From Ignavibacteria bacterium (GTDB taxonomy: Bacteria > Bacteroidota > Ignavibacteria > Kapaibacteriales > UBA2268): a stretch of 59,323 nt of DNA. The notes under the pieces are model-generated. The model had not been told where the DNA came from. It did not search any database and saw only the letters and a program-made list of their open reading frames with translations. The stretch covers positions 1-59,323 of the forward strand of contig JAOAEE010000029.1 in NCBI GenBank assembly GCA_026416955.1, written 5' to 3'. Shown here in pieces: positions 19,101 through 27,893 of the stretch (positions within the stretch are counted from its first letter, which is position 1; every line of letters starts with the position of its first letter). The position numbers were made by a program, and so were the translations under genes.

Positions 19101-19403
19101 ACCAATCGAGAATGAACCTTCGGAATCAAAAATGGGAGTAAAAGTAACGCCAGCATTAGTAGTTTTCCACACACCTCCAGAAGCAACTCCAACATAGAAT
19201 TCCTTTTTATTATATGGATTAACAGCAATATCGGAAATCCTACCGCCAAATACTGCTGGTCCAAGCAATCTCAACTTGATGTTATCAAAATTTACTTCAA
19301 TTTTTTTCTGGGCCGAAACCTCTTTTTTTTCCTTTGGTTTCGAAAACAAGGACAAGTTCGAAAACAAAAAAGAAAAAGCAAAAATTAATACAAAAAGTTT
19401 CAT
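16137..19403 (-). CDS. Secreted BNR/sortilin-type beta-propeller protein
   Basis: A 1088-residue exported protein. The signal peptide is residues 1-21 (MKLFVLIFAFSFLFSNLSLF). Residues about 40-740 hold many Asp-box/BNR repeats (VYKSTDGGKTWKNV, LYKTTDGGKNWEAI, IYRSTDRGASWEK), which form beta-propellers of the sortilin/VPS10-like type. Residues about 760-1088 include a beta domain (FGNTVRTLSTSPKKGFNRITWDLR) and a helical tail. Such proteins are abundant in Ignavibacteria and Bacteroidota and are often annotated as glycosyl hydrolases, but no catalytic residues are identifiable. The end shows no T9SS sorting domain. Binding of a polymer or peptide is possible. Confidence 0.85.
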   Translation of the reverse strand: MKLFVLIFAFSFLFSNLSLFSKPKEKKEVSAQKKIEVNFDNIKLRLLGPAVFGGRISDIAVNPYNKKEFYVGVASGGVWKTTNAGVTFTPIFDSEGSFSIGCLAIDPNNPYVVWVGTGENNSQRSVSWGDGVYKSTDGGKTWKNVGLKKSEHIGKIVIHPRNSNIVYVASQGPLWGPGGDRGLYKTTDGGKNWEAILTISENTGVTDVVMDPRDPDVLYCASYQRRRHVWTLINGGPEAAIYKTTDGGKTWEKLQNGLPSGDLGRIGLGISPANPDYIYAIIEGNENKGGIYRSTDRGASWEKRNSWFSGSAQYYHEVFCDPKNPERVFFIDTYLRLTEDGGKTLKIVSNKNRHVDDHVVWIDPDDTKHWLVGGDGGLYETFDDGQTWRFFANLPTAQFYRIACDNSEPFYFVYGGTQDNNTWGAPSRTTSSGGITNEDWFLVVGGDGYKAQIDPNNPNIVYAMWQYGNLVRYDRKSGEVFYIQPQPEKGEALRWNWDTPMLLSKHSPTRIYICANKVFKSDDRGQSWKIISPDLTRQIDRNKLPVMGKIWGPDAVAKNAATSFYGNITSFAESPLDEKILIVGTDDGLIQITTDGGNVWTKIEKFPTVPETTYVSDVFASNHNKNVIYATFDNHKNADFKPYVLMTTDLGKTWQSISSNLPENGSVYTIIEDYIDPNLLFVGTEFGLFATTNRGKDWIKIKGNFPTIAVRDLEIQRKENDLVVGTFGRGIYILDDITFMRNLNDSTLLEKEAIIFPIKPALIYNEDDSRRKEDQGSSFWRAENPPFGATFTYYLRDEYKTRKQLRKEREKKLEEENKPVYYPSFDSLTAEDLEQKPLLIFKIYDEFGNTVRTLSTSPKKGFNRITWDLRYPDTSPVADTTNVNKASGMAVVPGRYKIQLFKSIDGKISQLTEPIEFECKLLNNLTLPPSDFAKLDMFRKKVSKLQNAIMGTNSLLKEVNSKIISIKNSFLLSLEYKNETLEKIREIQNILDTVNMKLNGNKTLARLNENQPPSIIDRMYYILWGLWATTQEPTEEQKKSFAIAKEELGSILTKLRTIIEKQIPEFEKELDRIGAPWTPGRIPNLEDI

Positions 19404-19483
19404 AATCCACCCAAATTGACTTTACTCAAAATAATTAATTTATTATTTTTCCGTTTATTTTTTATGTTAAGGTATGACTTAAA

Positions 19484-21091
19484 TTGGCGGGCAAGTTACC
19501 TTTAAGAACAAAATTAGCTTTTTGGTATGGAACTATCGTAGCAGTAACCCTTCTTGCATACGGCTTCTACACTTACATTTCCGTGTATACTGAATTGCAC
19601 AAGAATTTAGATGTTTCCATTTCCAAGGTATTAAATTCTTTGGACTTTGTAATATCCCGAAAGCCGGAAAATATTCGAGATATTAAATTTAAGCAAAACA
19701 TTAGAAGTACACACGACAAATTCGCTTTACTACGAGAATTAGAGGAAATGCGTTTTGTTGGTCCTATTCGTCCCACTGTACAAAGAGAGAAGTTGGTTGA
19801 AGAAGATTTAGGAGAAATTTGGTCGGCAGTTTTCGAACATATCCTACTTAATCCAAAGAACTTTTTCGTACAAATCGCCGATACAAACAACAATATTATT
19901 TGGCGCTCTCAAAACTTACAAAATGATACTCTTCCCACTCTTTTAGGTTTTTCGACCATTTCTCATATGGATACTATTTATGTTCCTTCTCGATTCAAAG
20001 ATTCAGTAATCCAACTCGCAATGGAAGTACCAAAAACTATTAGAATAGATTCTATCTTGACCACAACAAAAGTAATGGGAACTGATATTAGACTGCTAAT
20101 AAAAAGGACAAACCAAGCCGTAATTTCTGTTGGTTACGTGCTGAACGATTTGCGGGGGACATTAAAAAAGTTGTTCATTATTCAAATAGTTGCTTTACCC
20201 TTTATTTTACTAATTTCAATTATTGGTGGTTGGATAATGTCCTCTGTTTCTCTTAAACCAATAGACATAATCACACAAACTGCCGATGAAATAACAGCAA
20301 AAAATCTTAGCCGGCGTCTCCCAGAAATTCCAACCAACGACGAGGTTGGCCATCTTACTCGAACGCTAAACAATATGATTGAAAGATTGGAAGAGGCATT
20401 TAACCAAGTAAAAAAATTCGCTGCCGATGCTTCGCACGAACTTAGAACACCACTTACAATTCTTCAAGGAGAATTGGAAATCGCTCTTCATTCCAAAAAA
20501 ACTCCAGAAGAGTACGAAGAGATTCTTGTTAGCGCGCTTGAAGAGGTTGGAAGGCTTTCCAGTGTTGTTGAATCTATTCTTGAATTATCCAAAGCCGAGA
20601 CTGGGCAAATCAAGATTAACTTAAAAGTCGAAAACTTGTCTAAAATCGCCGAAGAAGTTGCCGAAGATATCTCTCTTATTGCTGAGCAAAAAAAGATACG
20701 TATCGAAAAAAATATCGAACCGAACATATTTATCCCTCTCGATGCTCCAAGAATTCACCAAGCACTTTTGAACTTGCTCGATAATGCTACCAAGTACACA
20801 AAGGAAGGCGGAACAATTAAACTTAATGTGCAAAAAGATACAGACCTTGCTATTCTTGTAGTCGAGGACAATGGGATTGGTATTCCAAAGGAAGATTTAA
20901 ACAATATTTTCAACAGAATGTATCGGGCAAGCAAAGGAATTAAATCGGGTGTAAAAGGCTATGGATTGGGTCTATCCATTGTAAAATGGATAGTCGAAGC
21001 CCACAATGGTACAATCGAAGTCGAAAGCGAAGTAAATAAATATACTCGCTTTACTGTCAAATTGCCTACTAAACAAGAAAATGAAGAATAA
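19484..21091 (+). CDS. Sensor histidine kinase (orphan)
   Basis: A 535-residue membrane kinase. Membrane segments lie at about 12-33 and 229-252, enclosing a periplasmic sensor of nearly 200 residues. HAMP follows (about 254-306), then the phosphoacceptor H318 in DASHELRTPLTILQGE, the N box LLNLLDNATKYT, G1 VEDNGIGI and G2 GYGLGLSIVK. The start must be the TTG at 19484: an in-frame TGA stands at 19475 and no other start codon lies between. AAGG is about 11 nt upstream. No response regulator gene adjoins it, so its partner is encoded elsewhere. The signal sensed is unknown. Confidence 0.9.
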   Translation: MAGKLPLRTKLAFWYGTIVAVTLLAYGFYTYISVYTELHKNLDVSISKVLNSLDFVISRKPENIRDIKFKQNIRSTHDKFALLRELEEMRFVGPIRPTVQREKLVEEDLGEIWSAVFEHILLNPKNFFVQIADTNNNIIWRSQNLQNDTLPTLLGFSTISHMDTIYVPSRFKDSVIQLAMEVPKTIRIDSILTTTKVMGTDIRLLIKRTNQAVISVGYVLNDLRGTLKKLFIIQIVALPFILLISIIGGWIMSSVSLKPIDIITQTADEITAKNLSRRLPEIPTNDEVGHLTRTLNNMIERLEEAFNQVKKFAADASHELRTPLTILQGELEIALHSKKTPEEYEEILVSALEEVGRLSSVVESILELSKAETGQIKINLKVENLSKIAEEVAEDISLIAEQKKIRIEKNIEPNIFIPLDAPRIHQALLNLLDNATKYTKEGGTIKLNVQKDTDLAILVVEDNGIGIPKEDLNNIFNRMYRASKGIKSGVKGYGLGLSIVKWIVEAHNGTIEVESEVNKYTRFTVKLPTKQENEE

Positions 21092-21116
21092 TTCTTTTAT
21101 GTTTGCTTGCTATAGT

Positions 21117-21923
21117 TTAAGGTAGCAATTTTTTGAAATTTTGATACCGAGATTGAAAAAGGTTGTCCTCGTTGGGAGAAGGTAGTTTATCATCTTGAAT
21201 TTTTTTGTTCAATTTATCTATTCGGTCTTGGCTAAGCGGGTGTGTCGACAATAAAACATCGAGGAAGGAATTTCCTTCGTTTTTCTTAACTTTATCGAAA
21301 AAGAAAATTAGAGCCCCTGGGTACCACACGGTCGATTTCAAATACTCGTATGCCCATTCGTCTGCTTCGTATTCATCGTCTCGACTATTTTTCAAGAATG
21401 CAAGGCCAACTAAAAGGTTTGCTGCAATTTCCTCGGCAATACTGGGATTGTTTCCCAAAACAACGTCCAACAAAATGCTTACCCCATATGCTTTGGTTAG
21501 GCGTTGGGTTGCGTGACGCCTTTCGCAATGGGCTACCTCGTGGGCAAGAACTCCTGCAAGAGTTGCCTCGTTGTCTAAAAATTTCAACAAACCAGTATAG
21601 ACATATATAAAGCCGCCAGGTGTCGCAAAAGCATTTACTGTGTTGTCATCGTTTATTATTGTTACTTGATACTTAAATGTTTTCTTATACTTTATTTTGG
21701 GCGAATTGATAATATCATTGACAATATTTTGAACATACTGTGTTATTTGCGAGTTGTTTAAAATTGGATAGTTTTTCGGATTCCCAGATATTTCTTGATG
21801 CAATTGTAAACCAAGTTGCACATCGTCTTGCGGGGAAAAAATATTTACCCCATCTTCACATCCAATAAAGAATGAAAATGCAAATGCAATAAATAATACA
21901 GAATAGAATTTTTTTATTACCAT
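21117..21923 (-). CDS. M48-family metallopeptidase lipoprotein
   Basis: A 268-residue zinc peptidase. The N-terminus is a lipoprotein signal with lipobox FFIGC (Cys at residue 22). The zinc motif is HEVAH at about 128-132 in GVLAHEVAHCERRH, and the third ligand is probably the Glu in DDEYEADEWA. This is the M48 pattern of BepA/LoiP-like envelope proteases, which handle misfolded outer-membrane proteins. I chose the ATG at 21923 because it gives a standard lipoprotein signal; the longer TTG form at 21956 adds eleven residues ahead of it. It is convergent with the histidine kinase gene. Confidence 0.88.
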   Translation of the reverse strand: MVIKKFYSVLFIAFAFSFFIGCEDGVNIFSPQDDVQLGLQLHQEISGNPKNYPILNNSQITQYVQNIVNDIINSPKIKYKKTFKYQVTIINDDNTVNAFATPGGFIYVYTGLLKFLDNEATLAGVLAHEVAHCERRHATQRLTKAYGVSILLDVVLGNNPSIAEEIAANLLVGLAFLKNSRDDEYEADEWAYEYLKSTVWYPGALIFFFDKVKKNEGNSFLDVLLSTHPLSQDRIDKLNKKIQDDKLPSPNEDNLFQSRYQNFKKLLP

Positions 21924-21999
21924 AATACTCAACAATTTATTGTTAAATATTACCAAACTTCAAATTAATAATTAAATTGCAATTTTCAATGAGTATTTT

Positions 22000-22884
22000 A
22001 TGAAGGCTACAATAATTGGCTTTGGAAAGTTGGGGAAAGCAATTTCGTTCAAACTTTTCGAGAAAAATCTCCTCGCCACAATTGTCTCGAAACATTTTCC
22101 CGAAGGGGAAACTAACATAGAGAATTTCAAAAATATTGTAGTCAAATCCTTAAAAGATTTAAAAGAAATTCCGGAAGTCATTTTCTTAACAACTTCCGAC
22201 AGCCAATTACCAAAGATTTCAAATGAATTGGCAGAACTTTTCAAAGACCAAATTTGTAATAAAGTATTTATCCATTGTTCTGGTATTTACTCCGACGAAG
22301 TTTTAAAACCACTTGAAGATTTAGGCGGAATTACAGCTTCTGCCCATCCACTTCAAACATTTTACTATTATTCTCCAACAATATTCGACAAAATTTTCTG
22401 GGTTGTCCAAACAAAGCACTTCGATAAAATCAAGGGAATTGTCGAAAATATTGGTGGAACAGCAATTCAAGTTGATTTCGACGAAACAACAAGGGCAATT
22501 TACCACGCAAGCGCTGTCGCAGCGTCAAACTTCCTAAACTTCCTTCTACTTTTTGCAAAAAAACTAATTGCAGAAACCAACCTAAATCCTAAAATATTAA
22601 TCCCTCTTATCGAACAAACACTACAAAACAACGAATCTAATTTCGACGAAATAAATTTTACTCCTCTTACTGGTCCAATAATTCGAGCCGACATTGAAAC
22701 CATCGAAAAGCATTTAAATGGTCTCGAACGCCTTTCTGATTACAAAGAAATATACCTTTTGTACTTTCTCTCCTCGAGCCTTTTAGCAAAAATAAATGGA
22801 AATATTCAAGACCAAAAATTTGCAACACTTTTTTACAAAATTACAAATCTATTAAAATCAGATAAAAAATTCTTATTTTTGTAA
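22000..22884 (+). CDS. Rossmann-like and DUF2520 domain-containing protein
   Basis: A 294-residue predicted oxidoreductase. The N-terminal Rossmann fold opens with ATIIGFGKLGKA, a GxGxxG-type dinucleotide site. The C-terminal half is DUF2520, with YHASAVAASNFLNFL and LTGPIIRAD. This architecture resembles ketopantoate- or pyrroline-carboxylate-reductase-like dehydrogenases, but the substrate is unknown. Length fits the family (about 260-300). It is followed 29 nt later by nrfH in the same direction, with no functional link apparent. Confidence 0.8.
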   Translation: MKATIIGFGKLGKAISFKLFEKNLLATIVSKHFPEGETNIENFKNIVVKSLKDLKEIPEVIFLTTSDSQLPKISNELAELFKDQICNKVFIHCSGIYSDEVLKPLEDLGGITASAHPLQTFYYYSPTIFDKIFWVVQTKHFDKIKGIVENIGGTAIQVDFDETTRAIYHASAVAASNFLNFLLLFAKKLIAETNLNPKILIPLIEQTLQNNESNFDEINFTPLTGPIIRADIETIEKHLNGLERLSDYKEIYLLYFLSSSLLAKINGNIQDQKFATLFYKITNLLKSDKKFLFL

Positions 22885-22913
22885 ATTGAATTGTTATTTG
22901 ACATTATAATACA

Positions 22914-23474
22914 ATGGAAAAATTTAAAATTTACTATTTTGTTCTTGGGGGAATTTTTCTTGGGGTTTCTCTATATGGTATCTATATTTCGAAAGTCTAT
23001 TCGTATCTATCGGACGAACCAACTGCTTGTGTTAATTGCCATATTATGACACCACACTTTGCTACTTGGTTTCATAGTAGCCACAGAAACAGAGCAACTT
23101 GTAACGATTGCCATATACCGCAAGACAATTCCCTTCGAGCACTTTGGTTCAAAATGAACGATGGACTTCGGCATTCTTTCATTTTTACATTTGGAAATTA
23201 CCCGCAAGTAATTAGAATACGTCCCGCTGGGGCACGAGTAGTCCAAGATAACTGTCTCCGCTGCCATTCGAATCAATTAAGTTTTGTAACTCTCATTAAA
23301 GGTAAAGAATTTAGCAATGAACACATATTCACACGTCAGTGCTGGGATTGCCATCGTGAAGTTCCCCACGGAAGGCTTGCTAGCCAAGCTTCTACTCCTT
23401 TTGCACGCATACCAAACGAAAATTCTGTCGTACCTAATTGGTTGAAAAAGGAAATAAAACTGTTAAACAAATAG
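22914..23474 (+). CDS. nrfH: Cytochrome c nitrite reductase small subunit NrfH
   Basis: A 186-residue membrane-anchored tetrahaem cytochrome that passes quinol electrons to NrfA. The membrane anchor is about residues 7-26. Four haem motifs are visible: CVNCH 39-43, CNDCH 63-67, CLRCH 114-118 and CWDCH 143-147. The first is followed by IM, giving the NrfH-type CxxCHxM with Met as unusual haem ligand. Length and motif spacing match NapC/NirT-family NrfH. It lies 9 nt before nrfA, forming the standard nrfHA operon for dissimilatory nitrite reduction to ammonium. Confidence 0.95.
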   Translation: MEKFKIYYFVLGGIFLGVSLYGIYISKVYSYLSDEPTACVNCHIMTPHFATWFHSSHRNRATCNDCHIPQDNSLRALWFKMNDGLRHSFIFTFGNYPQVIRIRPAGARVVQDNCLRCHSNQLSFVTLIKGKEFSNEHIFTRQCWDCHREVPHGRLASQASTPFARIPNENSVVPNWLKKEIKLLNK

Positions 23475-23483
23475 AGTATTAAT

Positions 23484-24965
23484 ATGGAAAAGAAGAAAGT
23501 AAAGCCTTTGCACATTATTATCCTTTTTGGTTCAACCTTGGTGGTAGTTCTTGTCGCTCTATTAGTATCAACAATAATGGAGCGAAGAGTTGAATCAATA
23601 GCGCGCCTACAAATGGTTAAACCAATTGCCGAATGGGAACCTCGGAATGAAGTTTGGGGAGAAAATTTCCCACGCGAATTCGAATCGTACAAAAGAACTC
23701 TCGACACAACTTTTAGAAGTAAGTATGGTGGTTCTGGCCATATAGACTTGCTCGAGGATTGCCCCGAATCGGTGGTAATGTGGGCTGGATACGCTTTTGC
23801 AAAAGAGTATAATCAAGCACGCGGGCACGCTTGGGCCGTTTACGATGTCCGATTGAGTTTGCGAACTGGCGGTGTAAAAGAAAGTCCACAACCAGCAACT
23901 TGTTGGTCTTGTAAAACTACAGATTTCCCAAGAATGATTGCCCAACTTGGAGCCGAGGCTTTGTACAAGAAAAAATGGATCGAAATGGGCTCCGAAATGG
24001 TAAATCCCATAGGTTGCCAAGATTGCCACGACCCGAAAACTATGAATTTAAGAATTACAAGACCAGCGTTGATAGAAGCATTGCAAAGACGTGGAGTGAA
24101 ATTGGAAAATATTACCCACCAAGAAATGCGTTCCTTGGTATGTGCCCAATGCCACGTAGAATATTATTTTAAAGGAGAAGGAAAATATTTGACTTTCCCT
24201 TGGGATAAAGGTTTTAGTGCCGACTCGATGGAGGCTTATTTCGACGAAATTGCTTTCTCTGATTGGACTCATAAATTGAGCAAAGCCAAGATGCTTAAGG
24301 CACAACATCCAGACTATGAATTGTATATGACAGGAATCCACGCTAAGCGCGGAGTTGCTTGTGCAGATTGCCATATGCCATACCGGGTCGAAGGCGGTGT
24401 TAAATACACAGACCACCACATAAGAAGTCCATTGTCGAACATTGCAAATGCTTGCCAAGTTTGTCACCGTCAGAGCGAAGAAGAGCTCATTCGCGATGTT
24501 TACGAACGCCAAGATAGAGTTCGCGAGGTTCGTAAAATTGCTGAGCAATCAATTGCAAAAGCCCATCTTGAAGCAGAAATTGCTTGGAAAAATGGAGCAA
24601 GCGAAAAAGATATGGAACCAATATTGAAACTTATTCGTTCTGCACAATGGCGTTGGGATTGGGTCGCTGCTGCAAATGGTGTCGGTTTCCACGCACCAGT
24701 AGAAGCACTTCGGGTGTTGAGTACTGCAATCGAGCGAGCAGAAAAAGCTCGGGGTATGCTTGCTGTTCTATTTGCCAAAATGGGACTGCCTGTTTCTCCA
24801 CAATTACCCGATGTTAGCACAAAAGAAAAAGCACAAAAGTACATTGGATTGAATATGCAAGCACTTCGTGACGACAAAAATGAACTATTGAAGACAATCA
24901 TTCCACAATGGGACGAAATTGCAAAGCGCCGTCAAGGTACTTTATATAAATATGGTGAAAATTAA
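23484..24965 (+). CDS. nrfA: Ammonia-forming cytochrome c nitrite reductase NrfA
   Basis: A 493-residue periplasmic pentahaem enzyme reducing nitrite to ammonium with six electrons. An N-terminal hydrophobic segment (about 9-31) is the signal or anchor. The catalytic haem motif is CWSCK at 140-144, with lysine as proximal ligand. The other four are CQDCH 178-182, CAQCH 220-224, CADCH 293-297 and CQVCH 324-328. HAKRGVACADCHMPY is a strong family match. Both nrf genes are intact. A terminator follows about 100 nt downstream. The pair supports anaerobic respiration or nitrite/NO detoxification. Confidence 0.97.
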   Translation: MEKKKVKPLHIIILFGSTLVVVLVALLVSTIMERRVESIARLQMVKPIAEWEPRNEVWGENFPREFESYKRTLDTTFRSKYGGSGHIDLLEDCPESVVMWAGYAFAKEYNQARGHAWAVYDVRLSLRTGGVKESPQPATCWSCKTTDFPRMIAQLGAEALYKKKWIEMGSEMVNPIGCQDCHDPKTMNLRITRPALIEALQRRGVKLENITHQEMRSLVCAQCHVEYYFKGEGKYLTFPWDKGFSADSMEAYFDEIAFSDWTHKLSKAKMLKAQHPDYELYMTGIHAKRGVACADCHMPYRVEGGVKYTDHHIRSPLSNIANACQVCHRQSEEELIRDVYERQDRVREVRKIAEQSIAKAHLEAEIAWKNGASEKDMEPILKLIRSAQWRWDWVAAANGVGFHAPVEALRVLSTAIERAEKARGMLAVLFAKMGLPVSPQLPDVSTKEKAQKYIGLNMQALRDDKNELLKTIIPQWDEIAKRRQGTLYKYGEN

Positions 24966-25063
24966 CTGGAATTAACAGTTTTCTAAGAAACTTTTAATGT
25001 AAGTTAATCTACTTTGAAAAAGAAAAAGGTGTATTCCCAAAATATCTTCAAACTAACAAATAA

Positions 25064-25092
25064 AAACCTCGGGGGATAGCCACCCGAGGTTT
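25064..25092. terminator. Bidirectional terminator between nrfA and the oxidoreductase operon
   Basis: AAACCTCGGG (25064-25073) pairs with CCCGAGGTTT (25083-25092). The hairpin lies between the convergent nrfHA and 2-oxoacid oxidoreductase operons, and its A/T-rich arms give a short T run in either direction. Confidence 0.75.
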
Positions 25093-25114
25093 AAGAATTA
25101 GTAAATAATGAAAA

Positions 25115-25672
25115 TTATACTAAAACTGGTTTGTATGCCGTAACAGTATTGTATCCACGCATAAATGCTTCTTGGTTAAGCGGAATTAGTTTATGATATC
25201 TTTCGGGCAGCATTGCTTCGAGCCCTTTCCAAATAGATTCTATTTTCACAACATTTGTAATTTTCAAAAATGCACCAAGCATAACCATATTCAGAACTTT
25301 TGTATTTTTCAATTCAACAGTAATATCACCTGCGGGAAGGTTGTAAATGTTAATATCTTGCCTTGTTGGATGCCTTAGAGTAGTTGTAGTGTCGTAAATA
25401 AAATTTCCACCAGGTTTGACTGCCTTTTCGAATTTATCGATAGAAGGTTGGTTCAAAGCAACAACGGTATCGAACTTTGAAATAATTGGGGAACTAATCA
25501 TCTCATCACTAACGATAGTGATACAGTTGGCAGTTCCTCCGCGCATTTCGGGTCCGTACGAGGGCATCCAAGTAACTTCCTTGCCTTCGAAAATTGCTGC
25601 ATAGCCAAGTATCATTCCCATTGTGAGAACCCCTTGGCCCCCAAATCCAGAAAATACAGACTCGTGTGTCAT
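25115..25672 (-). CDS. 2-oxoacid:ferredoxin oxidoreductase, gamma subunit
   Basis: A 185-residue gamma subunit. The family signature is GFGGQGVLTMGMILGYAA near the N-terminus, followed by SYGPEMRGGTANC. These complexes oxidatively decarboxylate 2-oxoacids to acyl-CoA while reducing ferredoxin, or run in reverse. The gene overlaps the beta subunit by 4 nt (ATGA), so translation is coupled. It is last of the delta-alpha-beta-gamma operon. Whether the substrate is 2-oxoglutarate (Kor) or branched-chain oxoacids (Vor) cannot be decided from sequence alone. Confidence 0.9.
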   Translation of the reverse strand: MTHESVFSGFGGQGVLTMGMILGYAAIFEGKEVTWMPSYGPEMRGGTANCITIVSDEMISSPIISKFDTVVALNQPSIDKFEKAVKPGGNFIYDTTTTLRHPTRQDINIYNLPAGDITVELKNTKVLNMVMLGAFLKITNVVKIESIWKGLEAMLPERYHKLIPLNQEAFMRGYNTVTAYKPVLV

Positions 25673-26463
25673 TTTTTCACCTCCGGAACTTTAATATCAC
25701 CTAATGGATAGAAAGGAATAAGAACATTTTGAACATATTTATTAGATTCAATGGGTGTCATCTTCCAATTTGAAGGACAATTCGAAACAATTTCCACTAA
25801 GCAAAAGCCTAAGCCCATTTTCTGGTATTCTAAAGCTCTTTGAAGAGCTTTTTTTGCGCGTCTCACATTTTGAACTGTATGAACAGATTGACGAGTTACA
25901 TAGGCAACTCCGGGCAACGGAGCAATTAATTCTCCAAATTTCAATGGGTATCCCATAGTCTTCACTTCTCGACCATAAGGGGAAGTGGTAGTCACCATAC
26001 CCTCGATAGTGGTTGGAGCCATTTGTCCACTTGTCATACCATAAATGGCATTGTTAATAAATATGACAAGGATATTTTCGCCTCGGTTTGCAGCGTGAAG
26101 GGTTTCGTTCCCTCCAATAGCAGCAAGGTCACCATCACCTTGATAAGTAAAGACATACTTATCGGGAAGCATTCTTTTTATACCAGTAGCAACAGCGCAA
26201 GCCCTACCGTGGGGTGCTTGTTGCATATCTACATCAAGATAGTGGTAAGCAAAAACAGAACAACCAACGGGAGCAACACCAATCATATCGTTTTGTATTC
26301 CCATTTCTTCGACAACTTCCATAAATATTTTATGAACAGTGCTATGACCACAACCGGGACAATAGTGAAATTCAACATCAATTAGTGTTGAAGGTTTTCT
26401 ATAAACAAGGTTTTCTGGTGTTACTATATCTTCAACCATAACATCTACGTTTTCTGGTTCCAT
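25669..26463 (-). CDS. 2-oxoacid:ferredoxin oxidoreductase, beta subunit (TPP-binding)
   Basis: A 264-residue thiamine-diphosphate subunit. CPGCGHSTVHK near residue 35 and the TPP/Mg motif TYQGDGDLAAIGGNE, then FINNAIYGMTSGQ, are the standard beta-subunit signature. No extra ferredoxin domain is fused. The start ATG lies 2 nt after the alpha stop, with AGGGAGAATA as ribosome-binding site inside the alpha gene. Together with the other three subunits it forms a complete heterotetramer of the KorABCD/VorABGD type. Confidence 0.93.
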   Translation of the reverse strand: MEPENVDVMVEDIVTPENLVYRKPSTLIDVEFHYCPGCGHSTVHKIFMEVVEEMGIQNDMIGVAPVGCSVFAYHYLDVDMQQAPHGRACAVATGIKRMLPDKYVFTYQGDGDLAAIGGNETLHAANRGENILVIFINNAIYGMTSGQMAPTTIEGMVTTTSPYGREVKTMGYPLKFGELIAPLPGVAYVTRQSVHTVQNVRRAKKALQRALEYQKMGLGFCLVEIVSNCPSNWKMTPIESNKYVQNVLIPFYPLGDIKVPEVKK

Positions 26464-26465
26464 AT

Positions 26466-27533
26466 TTATTCTCCCTTAATAAACATTTTTTCAAAATATG
26501 CAAGGATTTCATCAGGAGTTGGAATTACACCACCCATTCTGCCATAGAACTCTACTCGGGTATTCCCACACACTGCAAGTTTAACATCTTCGACCATTTG
26601 TCCAGAATTCATTTCAACATCTAAAATCCCTTTGACTTTTTCCGATACTTCGGCGAAAATTTTCTTTGGAAATGGGAATAATGTAATAGGCCTTATCCAG
26701 CCTATCTTATACCCCTTTTGTCTACCTAAATCCATTGCTTTTAAAGCAATACGCGATACCAAGCCAAAAGCAGTAAATATATATTCAGCATCTTCTAAGT
26801 TTTTTGCTTGGTATCGTACTTCTTCTTCTTCCATTTTCTTATACTTTGCTTGCAAACGAAGGTTTATTTCCTCCATTTTTTCGGGTTCAATGTGCAAGGA
26901 TGTAATGACTCTTCGCGGACCATCTTTCGGCTTTCCAGTAGTAGCCCAAGGATATTCGATGTGGACTCTTGGTTCTTGGGGAGGGAGTTCAACTTTTTCC
27001 ATCATTTGTCCTAATGCACCATCGGCAAGTATCATCACTGGATTTCGATATTTAAAAGCAAGTTCGAACCCTAACTTGACAAAATCAGCCATTTCTTGAA
27101 CATTGTATGGAGCCAAAACAAGAAGACGATAATCACCGTGTCCACCACCTTTTACTGCTTGGAAATAATCGCCTTGGGCTGGTTGGATAGTTCCCAATCC
27201 GGGTCCACCACGATTTATGTTAGCAACAAGGCAAGGCAGTTCGGCACTAGCAATATACGATAAGCCTTCTTGCATAAGACTAATTCCCGGGCTCGAGGAA
27301 GTACTCATTGCTTTTTTACCACAGCCAGCAGCACCGTAAATCATATTTATGGCCCCAATTTCACTTTCTGCTTGAAGAACAAGCATTCCCGTTCTTTTAG
27401 TTGCTTCGCGAGATAAATATTCAATTACTTCTGATTGCGGAGTAATTGGATAACCAAAATAAGCATCGACACCTGCGCGGATTGCCGCCTCGGCTAATGC
27501 CTCGTTTCCTTTCATTAATCTTACTTCACCCAT
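26466..27533 (-). CDS. 2-oxoacid:ferredoxin oxidoreductase, alpha subunit
   Basis: A 355-residue alpha subunit with the conserved pyrimidine-domain motif YFGYPITPQSEV and the following AESEIGAINMIYGA and TSSSPGISLMQEG segments. The C-terminal domain (about 240-350) binds at the inter-subunit face. Sequence style matches proteins commonly annotated VorB/KorA. I chose the ATG at 27533, preceded by GGAGG at ideal spacing; the in-frame TTG two codons upstream is not needed. It lies between the ferredoxin subunit and the TPP subunit in the operon. Confidence 0.9.
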   Translation of the reverse strand: MGEVRLMKGNEALAEAAIRAGVDAYFGYPITPQSEVIEYLSREATKRTGMLVLQAESEIGAINMIYGAAGCGKKAMSTSSSPGISLMQEGLSYIASAELPCLVANINRGGPGLGTIQPAQGDYFQAVKGGGHGDYRLLVLAPYNVQEMADFVKLGFELAFKYRNPVMILADGALGQMMEKVELPPQEPRVHIEYPWATTGKPKDGPRRVITSLHIEPEKMEEINLRLQAKYKKMEEEEVRYQAKNLEDAEYIFTAFGLVSRIALKAMDLGRQKGYKIGWIRPITLFPFPKKIFAEVSEKVKGILDVEMNSGQMVEDVKLAVCGNTRVEFYGRMGGVIPTPDEILAYFEKMFIKGE

Positions 27534-27546
27534 TTCCAAACCTCCA

Positions 27547-27792
27547 TTATGCTGGAACTTCTTTCTTCGTTTTGTAAACTTTTCGATAAACAGTAATTAC
27601 AGCATCTGGGCAAATTATTGCACAATTTGCACAACCAGTACAATTATCGTTTATTTTAACTACATACTGGTACCCTTTGTGGTTTAGGGTTTTTCCAAGC
27701 GCAAGGGTTTGTTCCGGACAAGCCTGTATACAAAGTTCACAACCTTTGCATCTTTCGATATCAACAATGATTTCTCCTACTACTTTTGCCAT
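27547..27792 (-). CDS. 2-oxoacid:ferredoxin oxidoreductase, delta (ferredoxin-like) subunit
   Basis: An 81-residue protein with two 4Fe-4S motifs, CKGCELCIQACP and CTGCANCAIICP, each with four cysteines in the bacterial ferredoxin arrangement. It carries electrons from the TPP site to external ferredoxin. The ATG at 27792 is preceded by GAGG; a TTG-initiated two-residue extension is unlikely. It is first in the delta-alpha-beta-gamma operon. Confidence 0.9.
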   Translation of the reverse strand: MAKVVGEIIVDIERCKGCELCIQACPEQTLALGKTLNHKGYQYVVKINDNCTGCANCAIICPDAVITVYRKVYKTKKEVPA

Positions 27793-27893
27793 TTTCAACC
27801 TCTTAAATAAAGAAAATGCAAATTAATACAACAATTTCTATTATAAAAAAACAAATTTATTATATTTTACAATTTTGTTGTTTGATGTTGTTT